From the NCBI RefSeq assembly GCF_003185895.1, contig NZ_QHLY01000003.1, positions 1-64,000 of the forward strand: 64,000 nucleotides of DNA, in the 5' to 3' direction. The DNA comes from Cryobacterium arcticum (GTDB taxonomy: Bacteria; Actinomycetota; Actinomycetes; Actinomycetales; Microbacteriaceae). Below are positions 53,143 through 61,992 of this stretch, piece by piece. Positions within the stretch are counted from its first letter, which is position 1. The number at the start of each line of letters is the position of its first letter. Below the pieces are notes generated by a model, which did not search any database, was not told where the DNA came from, and saw nothing but the letters and a program-made list of their open reading frames with translations. Made by a program: the position numbers and the translations under genes.

Positions 53143-54807
53143 ATGCGCGCTGTTGCAGGAACCCGCTGGCTCGGAGTGGTGATCCTCCTGTCGCTGGCAG
53201 GTAGCGGCGTGATCCTCATCAGCAGGCTTTCCGACCCAGACGACGCGCTGCTCCACCTGCTCCTCACCCAGCTTCCGATCACGGCCACCGCCGCTGCGGC
53301 CACCCCGGTACTGTCCGCCGTACTCGGCGTCGGCCTCGGGCTGGTGACGGCCCACCGCGGCGGATGGGTCGACCAGACCATGCGCGCCCTGGTGATCACC
53401 GGCCTCGGCCTGTGCCTGGGCTGGGCGGTTCTGCTGGGCGGGTTCTGGGTCGCCCTGCACTCCGAGCTGATGTCGATGCTCGCTGACGAACGCACCGCCG
53501 TGGCCCGCATCGCTCTACTCAGCACGCTTCTGCTGCCCGTGACCGCCGTGCTCCTCGGGGCGGCGCTGGCCATCTCCGTGCACGTGCGGAGCGCCGCCCG
53601 TGCCGTGTCGCTCGAGGGGTTCGTACGCACCGCCAGACTCCGCGGACTGCCGACCACCGGAATGGTCATGCGCCGCGTGCTGCGTCGCACCCTGCCTGCC
53701 ATACTCACCGTGCTCGCGGCGGAGCTCATCGTGATCTACTGCGAGGCCCTGATCGTGCAGGCGGTGTACACCCGGGCATCCCTCCCGGACGACCTGCCGT
53801 TGCTTCCCGCCGGGAGCCTGCCCGTCGTGCTCGGTTGCGCGGTTGCCGCCGCGATCGGGATCCTCGTGGTCGCACTCGCTACCGCGACGGGGCGGGGCCT
53901 CGCGCCGGTCGATGGCTGGCGGACCGGTCCGGGTGGCCGCGGTGAGCACCCGGTGCCGGCGATGAGCCTGCCGTCCACCGGCTTCCGGTCGGCGGATCTG
54001 CTCGACATTCGTGACCTGCGCATCCACCAGGCGCCGGAGCAGCCCTGGGCAGAGGAACCGCACCCGGCCGGGCCCGGCGATGCCATCAACCTCACGGTCG
54101 CCCGGGGTGAGGCCGTGGCCATCATCGGCGACCACTCCTCCGGAGCCGGCCAGCTCTGCCGGGCCATCGTGGGCCTCCTCCCCGCCCGCACCCCGGTGCG
54201 GAGCGGGTCGATCCTCTTCGACGGTCGCGAGCTCGTCGGGCTGCCCGAACGCGAGTTCCGGCGCCTGCGCGGGGCGAAGATCGGCATTCTCGACTCACCG
54301 TCCAGCCATCGCCTCGACCCGCGGGTGCGCGTGGGCAAGACGCTCACCGGCATCCTGGCCGCGCGGTCAGGCGCGAGCAGATCCGGTGCCCGTGAGGCGG
54401 CGCTCCAGTTGCTCAGGCGGGTCGGCATCGACACCGTCGAGGATGTCTTCACCGCGTATCCGCATCAGCTGTCGGCCGAGACTGCTGGGCGGGTGTTGCT
54501 GGCCGGCGCGATCGGCGCGGAACCGGAGCTGCTCATCGCGTTCGAGCCCACCCTGGGGTTCGACGCTGCGGCCGAGACCCAGGTGCTCGACCTGCTGCAC
54601 GATCTGCACCATGAGCGCGGCTTCACCCTCATCGTGATCTCGACCCGGATGGAGGTGGTCGCGCGGTGCGAGCGGGTGGCGGTGATGCGCGCCGGCACCA
54701 TCGTTGAACACGCCTCGGCCACCGACCTGCTCACCAATCCGCAGCATCCGCACTCGCAGTATCTGCTGACGGGCCCGATGACCCTTCCGGTCTCGTTCGA
54801 CGACTGA
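53143..54807 (+). CDS. fused ABC permease and degenerate (pseudo-)ATPase domain, peptide-transporter type
   Basis: A 554-residue protein from ATG 53143; a TTG at 53062 would add 27 residues. The N-terminal half (about 1-260) has about six helices and an importer-like loop (FVRTARLRGLPTTGMVMRRV), as in Dpp/Opp permeases. The C-terminal half (about 275-554) aligns with DppD/OppD ATPases but has lost every catalytic motif. Walker A is GDHSSGAGQ (no Lys), the signature is LSAET, Walker B is LLIAFEPTLGFD (Asp to Phe) and the switch His is Arg (VISTRME). The peptide-type NPQHPHSQYLL tail is kept. No binding protein or partner is nearby. It is probably a regulator, scaffold or decaying gene rather than an active pump. 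Confidence 0.8.
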   Translation: MRAVAGTRWLGVVILLSLAGSGVILISRLSDPDDALLHLLLTQLPITATAAAATPVLSAVLGVGLGLVTAHRGGWVDQTMRALVITGLGLCLGWAVLLGGFWVALHSELMSMLADERTAVARIALLSTLLLPVTAVLLGAALAISVHVRSAARAVSLEGFVRTARLRGLPTTGMVMRRVLRRTLPAILTVLAAELIVIYCEALIVQAVYTRASLPDDLPLLPAGSLPVVLGCAVAAAIGILVVALATATGRGLAPVDGWRTGPGGRGEHPVPAMSLPSTGFRSADLLDIRDLRIHQAPEQPWAEEPHPAGPGDAINLTVARGEAVAIIGDHSSGAGQLCRAIVGLLPARTPVRSGSILFDGRELVGLPEREFRRLRGAKIGILDSPSSHRLDPRVRVGKTLTGILAARSGASRSGAREAALQLLRRVGIDTVEDVFTAYPHQLSAETAGRVLLAGAIGAEPELLIAFEPTLGFDAAAETQVLDLLHDLHHERGFTLIVISTRMEVVARCERVAVMRAGTIVEHASATDLLTNPQHPHSQYLLTGPMTLPVSFDD

Positions 54808-54818
54808 GCGCGACGGGG

Positions 54819-55457
54819 TCAGCCCTCGGCGACCGCGTTGCGGGCGGCGAGGACATGCGAGCGCATCGCCACCTCGGCCCAGAGGCTGTCGCCGGAGCGA
54901 AGTGCCGTGAGGATGTCACGGTGTTGGTGGTTGCTCCGAGCCCGGAACTGCACGCCGTCCCGGCGGAAGGCCTCAGCCATCAACGGCACCCGGGCCACGG
55001 AAGAGGTCAACGTGATCAGCTGCGCGCTCCGGGACGCCGACACCACGATCCGGTGGAACTCGGCGTTGAGCCGGCCCAGCTCAGTGACGCCGTCAGGGTC
55101 GGTCGCCGCCACCACCGGCTCCATGGCGTCGATGAGGTCGCTGAGCTGGTCGAGTTCGGCGACGGTGATACGGGTCGCGGCCAGGCCCGCGGCCCGGCTT
55201 TCCAGGGCGGCCCGCACAATATAGGTTTCCCGCACCTGCTCGAGCGACCACTCCACGACGGTCGCTCCGCGGTTGGGCACGAACGACACCAGCCCGGCCT
55301 CATCGAGGCGTCGCAGAGCTTCCCGCACCGGCGTGCGGCTCACGCCGAGCTCTTCGGCTAGGGCCTGTTCGCGGAGAACCGCGTTGGCGCCCAGCTCTCC
55401 AGAGAGGATGCGCGCGCGCAGGGTCAGGTAGACGGTTTCACCACCGGTAGACGCCAC
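54819..55457 (-). CDS. GntR-family transcriptional regulator (FadR subfamily)
   Basis: A 212-residue regulator with an N-terminal winged helix (about 8-72: LRARILSGELGANAVLREQA, LGVSRTPVREALRRLDEAGL) and an FCD effector domain (about 85-205). Metal-binding His-type positions are seen at LNAEFHRIVV and SNHQHRDIL. It is convergent with the fused transporter gene (11-bp gap). The two TGCATACA motifs before that transporter are plausible targets. The effector is probably an organic acid or amino acid. Confidence 0.9.
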   Translation of the reverse strand: MASTGGETVYLTLRARILSGELGANAVLREQALAEELGVSRTPVREALRRLDEAGLVSFVPNRGATVVEWSLEQVRETYIVRAALESRAAGLAATRITVAELDQLSDLIDAMEPVVAATDPDGVTELGRLNAEFHRIVVSASRSAQLITLTSSVARVPLMAEAFRRDGVQFRARSNHQHRDILTALRSGDSLWAEVAMRSHVLAARNAVAEG

Positions 55458-55604
55458 AGTGCCTCTCCCTCCCCCACGGGCACCCCACCCGTTGCTCGAG
55501 CTTTACACACTACCGAGCCGAACGGGCCCACTCGGGCCCAATCGGGCGCCGCGGCCCCGTGGACTGGGGGTCGCGTCCTGGGGCTGCTCGTCACGGTGGG
55601 CACA
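55458..55604. other. intergenic, no gene seen
   Basis: The 147 bp between the GntR start and the rplA terminator are GC-rich and contain the GntR promoter by position. No ORF of note, no clear hexamers and no palindrome longer than a few bases were recognised. Confidence 0.5.
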
Positions 55605-55636
55605 CGAAAAGGGGCCCGTCGTGTGACGGGCCCCTT
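55605..55636 (-). terminator. intrinsic terminator of secE-nusG-rplKA operon
   Basis: AAGGGGCCCGTC pairs perfectly with GACGGGCCCCTT (12 bp) around GTGT. On the minus strand the stem is followed by TTTTCG. It lies 31 bp past the rplA stop and is the cleanest intrinsic terminator in the window. Confidence 0.85.
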
Positions 55637-55666
55637 GACTGTTTCGTGCTGCGAACAGCGGTCTAC

Positions 55667-56356
55667 TTAGATGCTGTTGACGTCCAGCGGGATGCCAGGA
55701 CCGAACGTGGTCGAGACGGCGCCCTTGGTGATGTAGCGGCCCTTGGAGGAGCTCGGCTTGAGGCGAACGATCTCCTCGAGTGCTGCACCGATGTTCTCGT
55801 TGAGCTGGTCGGCCGAGAACGAAGCCTTGCCAACGACGAAGTGCACGTTGGAGTGCTTGTCGACGCGGAATTCGATCTTTCCGCCCTTGATGTCGGACAC
55901 GGCCTTGGCGACGTCAGGCGTCACGGTTCCGGTCTTCGGGTTGGGCATGAGACCGCGCGGGCCGAGGACCTTACCGAGACGACCGACCTTGCCCATGAGC
56001 TCGGGGGTCGAGACGGCGGAGTCGAACGAGGTGTAGCCAGCGGCTACCTTCTCGATGAGCTCGTCGCCACCGACCTCGTCGGCGCCGGCAGCGATTGCTG
56101 CCTCAGCCGCGGGGCCCGTTGCGAAGACGATGACGCGGGCGGTCTTGCCGGTACCGTGAGGAAGAATCACGGTGCCGCGGACCATCTGGTCTGCCTTGCG
56201 CGGGTCGACGCCGAGCTTGAGCGCGACCTCGACGGTGGAGTTGAACTTGACGGAACCGGTCTCGCGAGCGAGGGTGACGGCTTCGGTGGGGGTGTAGAAC
56301 TTATCGGCTTCGATCTTCTCGACCGCAGCGCGGTAGGCCTTTGACTTGGGTGCCAT
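55667..56356 (-). CDS. rplA: 50S ribosomal protein L1
   Basis: A 229-residue L1-stalk protein that binds 23S rRNA and, as a regulator, its own mRNA. The start [15 protein letters not shown] at 56356 has AGGAG nearby; an in-frame start at 56452 lies within the intercistronic leader. The L1 signature region is visible ([19 protein letters not shown], then [11 protein letters not shown]). It is the last gene of the operon and is followed by a strong terminator. Confidence 0.97.
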   Translation of the reverse strand: MAPKSKAYRAAVEKIEADKFYTPTEAVTLARETGSVKFNSTVEVALKLGVDPRKADQMVRGTVILPHGTGKTARVIVFATGPAAEAAIAAGADEVGGDELIEKVAAGYTSFDSAVSTPELMGKVGRLGKVLGPRGLMPNPKTGTVTPDVAKAVSDIKGGKIEFRVDKHSNVHFVVGKASFSADQLNENIGAALEEIVRLKPSSSKGRYITKGAVSTTFGPGIPLDVNSI

Positions 56357-56425
56357 TTTGAATCTCCTGTAGATGCATGTGCTGAGAGCGTGGTTTTCGT
56401 GAGCCTGGCTGGCTCTTCCACTTGG

Positions 56426-56462
56426 TGCCTGTCGGCAGGTCAGAAAGACCATGCCTGTCGGC
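56426..56462 (-). repeat. 26-bp-spaced direct repeat in the rplK-rplA spacer
   Basis: TGCCTGTCGGC occurs at 56426-56436 and 56452-56462. In the mRNA the two copies flank a small GGTC-AGAAA-GACC hairpin. The spacer (136 bp) is long for this operon. An L1 mRNA-binding site could lie here, but the classical L1 recognition sequence was not confirmed. Confidence 0.45.
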
Positions 56463-56492
56463 TAAGTGTTCGACGAATCGAACGAGAGGGTA

Positions 56493-56924
56493 TTAGCCCT
56501 CGACCGTGATGCCCATGGAGCGAGCGGTTCCGGCGATGATCTTCGACGCGGCGTCGAGGTCATTGGCGTTGAGGTCAACCATCTTGGCCTCGGCGATTTC
56601 GCGAACCTGCGCCTTGGTGAGCTTGGCAACCTTGACGGTGTGCGGGGTTCCGCTGCCCTTGGCGACTCCAGCGGCCTTCTTGATGAGCTCCGCTGCGGGC
56701 GGGGTCTTCAGGATGAACGTGAACGAACGGTCGTCGTACACGGTGATCTCAACCGGGATGACGTTGCCGCGCTGGGATTCGGTCTGGGCGTTGTAGGCCT
56801 TGCAGAATTCCATGATGTTCACGCCGTGCTGACCCAGCGCCGGCCCGATGGGGGGTGCGGGGTTGGCGGCGCCGGCCTTGATCTGAAGCTTGATCAGACC
56901 AGTAACCTTCTTCTTCGGTGCCAT
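56493..56924 (-). CDS. rplK: 50S ribosomal protein L11
   Basis: A 143-residue protein of the GTPase-associated centre. The N-terminal domain with the conserved Pro-rich segment ([20 protein letters not shown]) and the C-terminal rRNA-binding domain ([19 protein letters not shown] ... GTARSMGI) are both complete. It lies 107 bp after nusG and 136 bp before rplA. Confidence 0.98.
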
Positions 56925-57031
56925 TGTTCTTCCTTCGTTATTGATGTTCGAGCGGCCGCGAAGGTCGCTCTCCCGGTGGCCCGGATGGGCCCCGGTGGTT
57001 CAAAGTCCTGCTGGCCGAAGCCGGGCAGAAC

Positions 57032-58039
57032 CTAAAGCTTGGTGACCTGGTCGAAGCTGAGCTCGACCGGGGTCTCGCGCTCGAAGAGCGACACGAGCAC
57101 GATGAGCTTGCCGCTCTCGGGCTTGATCTCGCTGATCGAACCGGGCAGGCCCGCGAACGAGCCTTCCTTGATCGTGATGGTCTCGCCGATTTCGTAGTCG
57201 ATCTCGGCGGGCAGGACGCGCTGGGCGGCCTTGCCGGGCGCACCGGACTTGGTGACCGGAACATCCTTGATCTCAACGAGGCCCTTGAGCATGCCGAAGG
57301 CTTCTTCGAAACGCAGCGGGGTGGGGTTGTGCGCGTTGCCCACGAAGCCGGTGACCCCGGGGGTGTGGCGCACGACAGACCAGCTATCTTCGTTGAGGTC
57401 CATGCGCACCAGCACGTAGCCGGGAATGCGAACGCGGGTGACCATCTTGCGCTGGCCGTTCTTGATCTCGACGACGTCTTCCATCGGAACCTCGACCTGG
57501 TAGATGAAATCTTCCATGGCCATCGACTGCTTGCGGTTCTCGATGTTCGACTTCACGCGACGTTCGAAGCCGGCGTAGGAGTGGATGACGAACCACTTGC
57601 CGGGCTGGAACCGCAGTTCCTTGCGGAAAGCTTCGTACGGGTCTTCTTCTTCGGCCTCGGCGTCGGCGTCAACCTCGACGACGGATGCGTCGGCGACGGA
57701 TGCGTCGGCGTCGGATGCGTCGGCGTCGCCGTCGATCTCTTCTTCGTCTTCGACGGCTTCGACGGCGGCCTCGGCCTCGTCGGCGGAGTCGATGTCGAGG
57801 GCGTCTTCGACGATGGCGTCGGCCTCGGGGTCGGTGGACTCGGCGAGGGCGTCGAGCGCGGCGTCGAGATCGTCTTCGATGTCGGCGTTCTCGTCTTCGA
57901 CGTGCAGGGCTACCTGTTCGGCGGCTTCGACCGACGTTTCGTCGGCGGCGAGGGTGTTGCCCTCCTGCGCCTCATCGTCGTTGGCGGACTGCTCGGCGGC
58001 AGTGGCCCAGTCGACGTCGTCGCGATTGGTCTCAGTCAC
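57032..58039 (-). CDS. nusG: transcription termination/antitermination factor NusG
   Basis: A 335-residue NusG, much longer than E. coli NusG (181). Residues 1-145 are a very acidic, low-complexity Asp/Ala/Glu extension, including tandem [18 protein letters not shown] repeats. They are followed by the NGN domain (about 150-260: [20 protein letters not shown]) and a KOW domain (about 280-335: [20 protein letters not shown]). Extended acidic N-termini are common in actinobacterial NusG. It links RNA polymerase to Rho or ribosomal S10. It lies 105 bp after secE. Confidence 0.97.
   Translation of the reverse strand: MTETNRDDVDWATAAEQSANDDEAQEGNTLAADETSVEAAEQVALHVEDENADIEDDLDAALDALAESTDPEADAIVEDALDIDSADEAEAAVEAVEDEEEIDGDADASDADASVADASVVEVDADAEAEEEDPYEAFRKELRFQPGKWFVIHSYAGFERRVKSNIENRKQSMAMEDFIYQVEVPMEDVVEIKNGQRKMVTRVRIPGYVLVRMDLNEDSWSVVRHTPGVTGFVGNAHNPTPLRFEEAFGMLKGLVEIKDVPVTKSGAPGKAAQRVLPAEIDYEIGETITIKEGSFAGLPGSISEIKPESGKLIVLVSLFERETPVELSFDQVTKL
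57676..57735. repeat. 15-bp repeats within nusG
   Basis: GACGGATGCGTCGGC and close variants recur in tandem (about 57679, 57694 and 57709), encoding the Asp-Ala-Ser repeats of the acidic NusG extension. The in-frame period fits expansion by replication slippage. Confidence 0.6.
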
Positions 58040-58144
58040 TAAATATCAATCCTTCTTCTATTGCGTGGGCGTGGGCCTGCACCGTGGTGCTCGCTCACCG
58101 ATCCACGTTCATGATCAGTCTCGGTGCCGCTTCCGCGGCACGGG

Positions 58145-58417
58145 TCAACTGGGAGTGCCGAATACGTACGTGACGACGAGCGCGAACACCCAGTCGAGTG
58201 CCGATACCAGCGCCATCATGATCACGACGAAAATCAGAACCACTCCGGTGTAGCTGAGCAGTTCCTTGCGGGTCGGGGTGACGACCTTGCGGAGTTCGGC
58301 CAGGACCTGCTTGATAAACAGGGACACTCGAGCGAATGGACCGCGCTTTGATTCGCGGGCCACTCTGGCGTCGGCGACGATTTCCTCGCTGGGTTCGTCG
58401 ATAACTTTTCGGGCCAC
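58145..58417 (-). CDS. secE: preprotein translocase subunit SecE
   Basis: A 90-residue SecE with an N-terminal hydrophilic part and one transmembrane helix (about 58-82: YTGVVLIFVVIMMALVSALD). The conserved amphipathic segment is FIKQVLAELRKVVTPTRKEL. It stabilises the SecY channel. It lies between tRNA-Trp and nusG in the standard order. Confidence 0.96.
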   Translation of the reverse strand: MARKVIDEPSEEIVADARVARESKRGPFARVSLFIKQVLAELRKVVTPTRKELLSYTGVVLIFVVIMMALVSALDWVFALVVTYVFGTPS

Positions 58418-58459
58418 CTGTTACACCTTTCGTGGGCCGGCGGAAATACCACCGACTTG

Positions 58460-58532
58460 CAGGGCGGACAGGACTCGAACCTGCAACCTGCGGTTTTGGA
58501 GACCGCTGCTCTACCAATTGAGCCACCACCCT
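58460..58532 (-). tRNA. trpT: tRNA-Trp (CCA anticodon)
   Basis: On the minus strand AGGGTGG (5') pairs with CCGCCCT (3') as a 7-bp acceptor with one G-T pair. The D arm GCTCAATTGGTAGAGC, an anticodon loop of CTCCAAA giving anticodon CCA, and the T arm CAGGTTCGAGTCCTG are all present. The discriminator is G, and the 3' CCA is not encoded (GCAA follows). It is 42 bp upstream of secE and probably co-transcribed with it. Confidence 0.95.
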
Positions 58533-58776
58533 ATGAAGTTAGAAACTCCAGGAAGTTCTACCCTCCCATGCCCTGGCGTCGATCCTGGTGCCGCACCGAG
58601 GATTAACAGCGAACGTTAACCGCATCGGGTGACCAAAATTGGCGCAAAAAAGCATGGCAGAATTCAACTACCGGATCAAGTCTAGGTGACGATTGGGGCA
58701 CTGTAAAGCCAGCGGGGTTCCCCGGGCCTCGTGCGCACCACTGTGCCGGGGCCGGACCTCCCCGTATGCTCGAAGC
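58533..58776. promoter_or_regulatory. divergent region between tRNA-Trp and aspartate aminotransferase
   Basis: This 244-bp region must hold the promoter of the tRNA-Trp/secE/nusG operon (leftward) and of the aminotransferase (rightward). An inverted repeat TTAAC-N7-GTTAA is at 58603-58619. No convincing -35/-10 pair was found for either direction. Confidence 0.4.
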
Positions 58777-59979
58777 GTGGCACACGACATCAAACGGATA
58801 TCCACCCGAATCGGCTCCATTGCGGAGTCCGCGACCCTCAAAGTCGACGGCAAGGCGAAGGCCCTGCAGGCGGCCGGCCGGCCGGTGATCAGCTTCGCCG
58901 CCGGAGAACCCGACTTCCCCACGCCGGCGCACATCGTCGAGGCGGCCTCTGCCGCCGTGCTCGACCCGAAGAACCACCGGTACACGCCGGCGGCCGGGCT
59001 GCCGGAGCTGCGCGAAGCCATCGCCGCGAAGACCCTGCGCGACAGCGGCCTGGCCGTTCCGCCGTCACGCGTGCTCGTCACCAATGGCGGCAAGCAGGCC
59101 GTGTACCAGGCCTTCGCCACCGTGCTCGACCCGGGCGACGAAGTGCTGCTGCCCGCGCCGTACTGGACCACGTATCCCGAGGCCATCCGGCTGGCCGGCG
59201 GAGTTCCGGTCGAGGTTTTCGCCGGCAGCGACCAGGGCTACCTGGTCACGGTGGAGCAGCTCGAGGCCGCGCGCACCGAGAAGACCAAGGTGCTGCTCTT
59301 CGTCTCCCCGTCCAACCCCACCGGCGCCGTCTATTCCGAGGCTGAGACCCTCGCCATCGGCCAGTGGGCAGAGGAACACGGCCTCTGGGTGATCAGTGAC
59401 GAGATCTACCAGAACCTCACCTACGACGGGGTGCGCGCGGTCTCGATTGTCGAGGCCGTTCCGGCGCTGGCCGACCGCACCATCCTGGTCAACGGCGTTG
59501 CCAAGACCTACGCCATGACGGGGTGGCGCCTGGGCTGGATGGTGGGACCGCAGGATGCGATCACGGCCGCGGCCAACCTGCAGTCGCACCTCACCTCGAA
59601 CGTGTCGAACATCTCCCAGCGCGCCGGCATTGCGGCGCTGAACGGACCCCAGGACGACGCCGAGGCCATGCGGCTCGCCTTCGACCGTCGCCGCAAGCTG
59701 ATCGTCTCCGAGCTGAACAAGATCCCCGGCATTCTCACGCCGACCCCGCAGGGGGCGTTCTACGTCTACCCGGATGTCACCGGCCTGCTCGGCCGCACCT
59801 GGAACGGTGTCACGCCGACCACCTCGCTCGAGCTGGCCGACCTGATCCTCGACCAGGCCGAGGTGGCCGCGGTTCCCGGCGAGGCCTTCGGCCCGAGCGG
59901 CTTCCTGCGGCTCTCATACGCGCTCGGCGACGATGCCCTCCTCGAGGGCGTTCAGCGCCTGCAAAAGCTGTTCTCCTAA
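58777..59979 (+). CDS. aspC: aspartate aminotransferase (PLP, class I)
   Basis: A 400-residue class Ib aspartate/prephenate-type aminotransferase with a GTG start ([20 protein letters not shown]). The PLP lysine is in [17 protein letters not shown] (about residue 242). [16 protein letters not shown] and [12 protein letters not shown] provide cofactor contacts. A longer in-frame start at 58693 adds an unlikely Cys/Arg-rich leader. Position beside secE/nusG/tRNA-Trp is a housekeeping context. It ends 2 bp before palindromic element copy C. Confidence 0.92.
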   Translation: MAHDIKRISTRIGSIAESATLKVDGKAKALQAAGRPVISFAAGEPDFPTPAHIVEAASAAVLDPKNHRYTPAAGLPELREAIAAKTLRDSGLAVPPSRVLVTNGGKQAVYQAFATVLDPGDEVLLPAPYWTTYPEAIRLAGGVPVEVFAGSDQGYLVTVEQLEAARTEKTKVLLFVSPSNPTGAVYSEAETLAIGQWAEEHGLWVISDEIYQNLTYDGVRAVSIVEAVPALADRTILVNGVAKTYAMTGWRLGWMVGPQDAITAAANLQSHLTSNVSNISQRAGIAALNGPQDDAEAMRLAFDRRRKLIVSELNKIPGILTPTPQGAFYVYPDVTGLLGRTWNGVTPTTSLELADLILDQAEVAAVPGEAFGPSGFLRLSYALGDDALLEGVQRLQKLFS

Positions 59980-59981
59980 CC

Positions 59982-60044
59982 CGCGAGCCGTGAGCTAAGC
60001 ACCGATCCCGGCGGGATTTGGGTGCTTTACTCACAGCTCGCGGG
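59982..60044. repeat. dispersed palindromic element, copy C
   Basis: This is the most symmetrical copy: GAGCCGTGAGCTAAGCACC pairs with GGGTGCTTTACTCACAGCTC with only three mismatches, bounded by CGC and GCGGG. It lies between the convergent aminotransferase and the proline-rich membrane-protein gene and ends 8 bp before the latter's stop. Confidence 0.8.
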
Positions 60045-60052
60045 CCGGGCGG

Positions 60053-60988
60053 CTACTCGAAAACGACGGCGAGGGCTTCGCCGAGGTCGGCGAACGGGCT
60101 GTTCCCGGCTTCGACCAGTGCGCTCGGGCAGCTCACGACGTAGTACATGAACGATTCGGCTTGCGGCATGGCCCTGGCCCCGACCTGGTTCGTGTAGTCC
60201 TGGCCGTCCTGCGGGTTGACGTAATCGACCCGGCTGGTGGCGAACTCGATCCTGTCCTCCGACCCGGCCTGGGTCAGGGCGATGTCGGCGCTGCCGAGTG
60301 CGCCGACAACGGCCGCCTCGTCCACGCTGTCCACCATCTGCTGCGTGAGGGCGGCGATGCTCGCCTCGGTGTCGCTGCGGTCGTCGGTCGCGTCGAGGTC
60401 GTACGGAGGCTGCTTGTTCTGCGACGACGTGAAGAGGCAGCCGAGCTCGTCGTTCTGAGCCTGGTTGACGCCCTGCTGGTCGAAGACGGTGATCTCCCAG
60501 CCGTCCTCGAGCGGGAATCGCCAGATCGGGAAAGACGTTCCCACGTCGACGTAGTCATCGAGGCTGGTCACTCCGGTCGGCACTGCGCCGCCCGTTGCGG
60601 GTTCCTCCGTTGGCATCGCGGTGGCGGTGGGATCCGCGGTCTCTGGGGCGGTGGCGGTGGGAGCCGCAAGCGGTTCCTCGGTCACGGTCGGGCTCGTGAT
60701 GCCGCCCAGCACCGAGTTGACCACAATCACGGCCACCACGACGATGCCGACCAGGAGCACGGCGGCGCCGGCGATGAGCGCCCAGGCCCAGCCGGGCAGG
60801 CCGCCGCGGCGCGGTGGCGGTGTCGGTCCGGCGGCCGGGGGGCCGCTGGGCGGGCCGGGAGGTGTGGCTGCTGCAGGCGCGAACGCTGCGGCGGGAACCG
60901 GCGGAGCCACCGGCGCGCTCGGCGTGGCCGGTTCGGCCGGGTCATTCGGCGGCGTCGGGGCCGTCGGTTCGGTCGGTTCGGTCGTCAT
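60053..60988 (-). CDS. proline-rich single-pass membrane protein of unknown function
   Basis: A 311-residue protein. Residues 1-63 are a Pro/Ala/Thr-rich cytoplasmic tail with no basic signal. One transmembrane helix (about 66-91: WAWALIAGAAVLLVGIVVVAVIVVN in two overlapping parts) follows, then a Pro/Thr-rich linker (to about 137) and an extracytoplasmic domain. That domain has two Cys (GCLFTS and VVSCPSA) that could form a disulfide. The layout resembles secreted-domain anchors of actinobacteria; I do not recognise the domain. It is convergent with aspC and divergent from an ABC exporter. Confidence 0.8.
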   Translation of the reverse strand: MTTEPTEPTAPTPPNDPAEPATPSAPVAPPVPAAAFAPAAATPPGPPSGPPAAGPTPPPRRGGLPGWAWALIAGAAVLLVGIVVVAVIVVNSVLGGITSPTVTEEPLAAPTATAPETADPTATAMPTEEPATGGAVPTGVTSLDDYVDVGTSFPIWRFPLEDGWEITVFDQQGVNQAQNDELGCLFTSSQNKQPPYDLDATDDRSDTEASIAALTQQMVDSVDEAAVVGALGSADIALTQAGSEDRIEFATSRVDYVNPQDGQDYTNQVGARAMPQAESFMYYVVSCPSALVEAGNSPFADLGEALAVVFE

Positions 60989-61024
60989 GTTTCCCCCATT
61001 TAGTTGTTGTCGAACTTTAGCGAG

Positions 61025-61040
61025 TCCACCGACCGGTGGA
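61025..61040. promoter_or_regulatory. palindrome TCCACC-GACC-GGTGGA upstream of the ABC-2 exporter
   Basis: Perfect six-base arms with a 4-bp centre, 59 bp before the ATPase start and 37 bp before the divergent membrane-protein start. This is a typical operator location for a TetR-like or response-regulator protein. No such regulator is visible between the genes. Confidence 0.45.
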
Positions 61041-61098
61041 TACCCGAGTCGGCCAGAAGGGTGTTGCCCAGGCAGGCTCCGGGGACGAGTCTGATGTC

Positions 61099-61992
61099 AT
61101 GACAACTTCCACTCCGGCCGTGCGCGTGGCGCGGCTGAGCAAGTCCTACGGTGACTTCGATGCCGTCTCCGACATCAGCTTCGACATCATGCCCGGTGAG
61201 ACCTTCGCACTGCTCGGACCGAACGGGGCCGGCAAGAGCAGCACCATCGAAATCCTGGAAGGCTACCGCGATCGCTCCGAAGGCGACATCACGGTGCTCG
61301 GCGTCGACCCGCAGCACGGCGGCCTGGACTGGAAGGCCCGCATCGGCATTGTGCTGCAGTCCAGCGGGGAGAGCGGCAATGCCACGGTGGTCGAGCAGTT
61401 GCGCCACTTCGCCGGCCTGTATCCCAACCCCCGCCCGGTCGACGAGGTGATCGCTGCCGTCGGGCTCGAGGCCAAGGCCAAGACCCGCATCCACAAGCTC
61501 TCCGGTGGCCAACAGCGCCGGGTGGATGTCGCGCTCGGCATCATCGGACGGCCGGAACTCCTCTTCCTTGACGAACCGACCACGGGCTTCGACCCCGAGG
61601 CGCGGCATCAGTTCTGGGACCTCATCCGGTCGCTCAAGGCCGAGGGCACCACCATCCTGCTCACCACCCACAATCTCGACGAGGCGGCAGAACTCAGCGA
61701 CCGGGCCGGCATCATCGTGGGCGGCCAGCTCATCGACATCGGCGCCATCGGCGAACTCGGCGGCCCAGCCGCCCGCACCCCGATGGTGCGTTGGCGCGAC
61801 GCCTCCGGAGCGCGGCACGAGACGCGCACCGACAGCCCCGCCCGGCTGGTGGCCGAACTGGCCGCAGACGCGGGCGGAGAACCGGCAGAACTGCAGGTCA
61901 TCCGTCCCAGCCTCGAAGACATCTACCTGGGCCTGGTGCGTCGGCACGCCGCGACCACCAGCAACCCCGAGAACGCGGAGGTGCTCGCATGA
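61099..61992 (+). CDS. ABC transporter ATP-binding protein (DrrA/CcmA-like)
   Basis: A 297-residue ATPase with Walker A GPNGAGKSSTI, signature KLSGGQQRRVDVAL, Walker B LLFLDEPTTGFDPEA and switch LTTHNLDEAAEL. An additional C-terminal DrrA-type domain (about 215-297) follows. It pairs with the ABC-2 permease, whose ATG overlaps its stop by 4 bp. Such systems export drugs or lipids. The start at 61099 is chosen over an in-frame ATG at 61036, which would lie beside the palindrome. Confidence 0.92.
   Translation: MTTSTPAVRVARLSKSYGDFDAVSDISFDIMPGETFALLGPNGAGKSSTIEILEGYRDRSEGDITVLGVDPQHGGLDWKARIGIVLQSSGESGNATVVEQLRHFAGLYPNPRPVDEVIAAVGLEAKAKTRIHKLSGGQQRRVDVALGIIGRPELLFLDEPTTGFDPEARHQFWDLIRSLKAEGTTILLTTHNLDEAAELSDRAGIIVGGQLIDIGAIGELGGPAARTPMVRWRDASGARHETRTDSPARLVAELAADAGGEPAELQVIRPSLEDIYLGLVRRHAATTSNPENAEVLA

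Noticed and set aside
53143..54807. A frameshifted pseudogene of a peptide transporter
   Set aside because: The frame is continuous through both domains with normal codon use, and the substituted motifs are spread over the domain rather than following one mutation.
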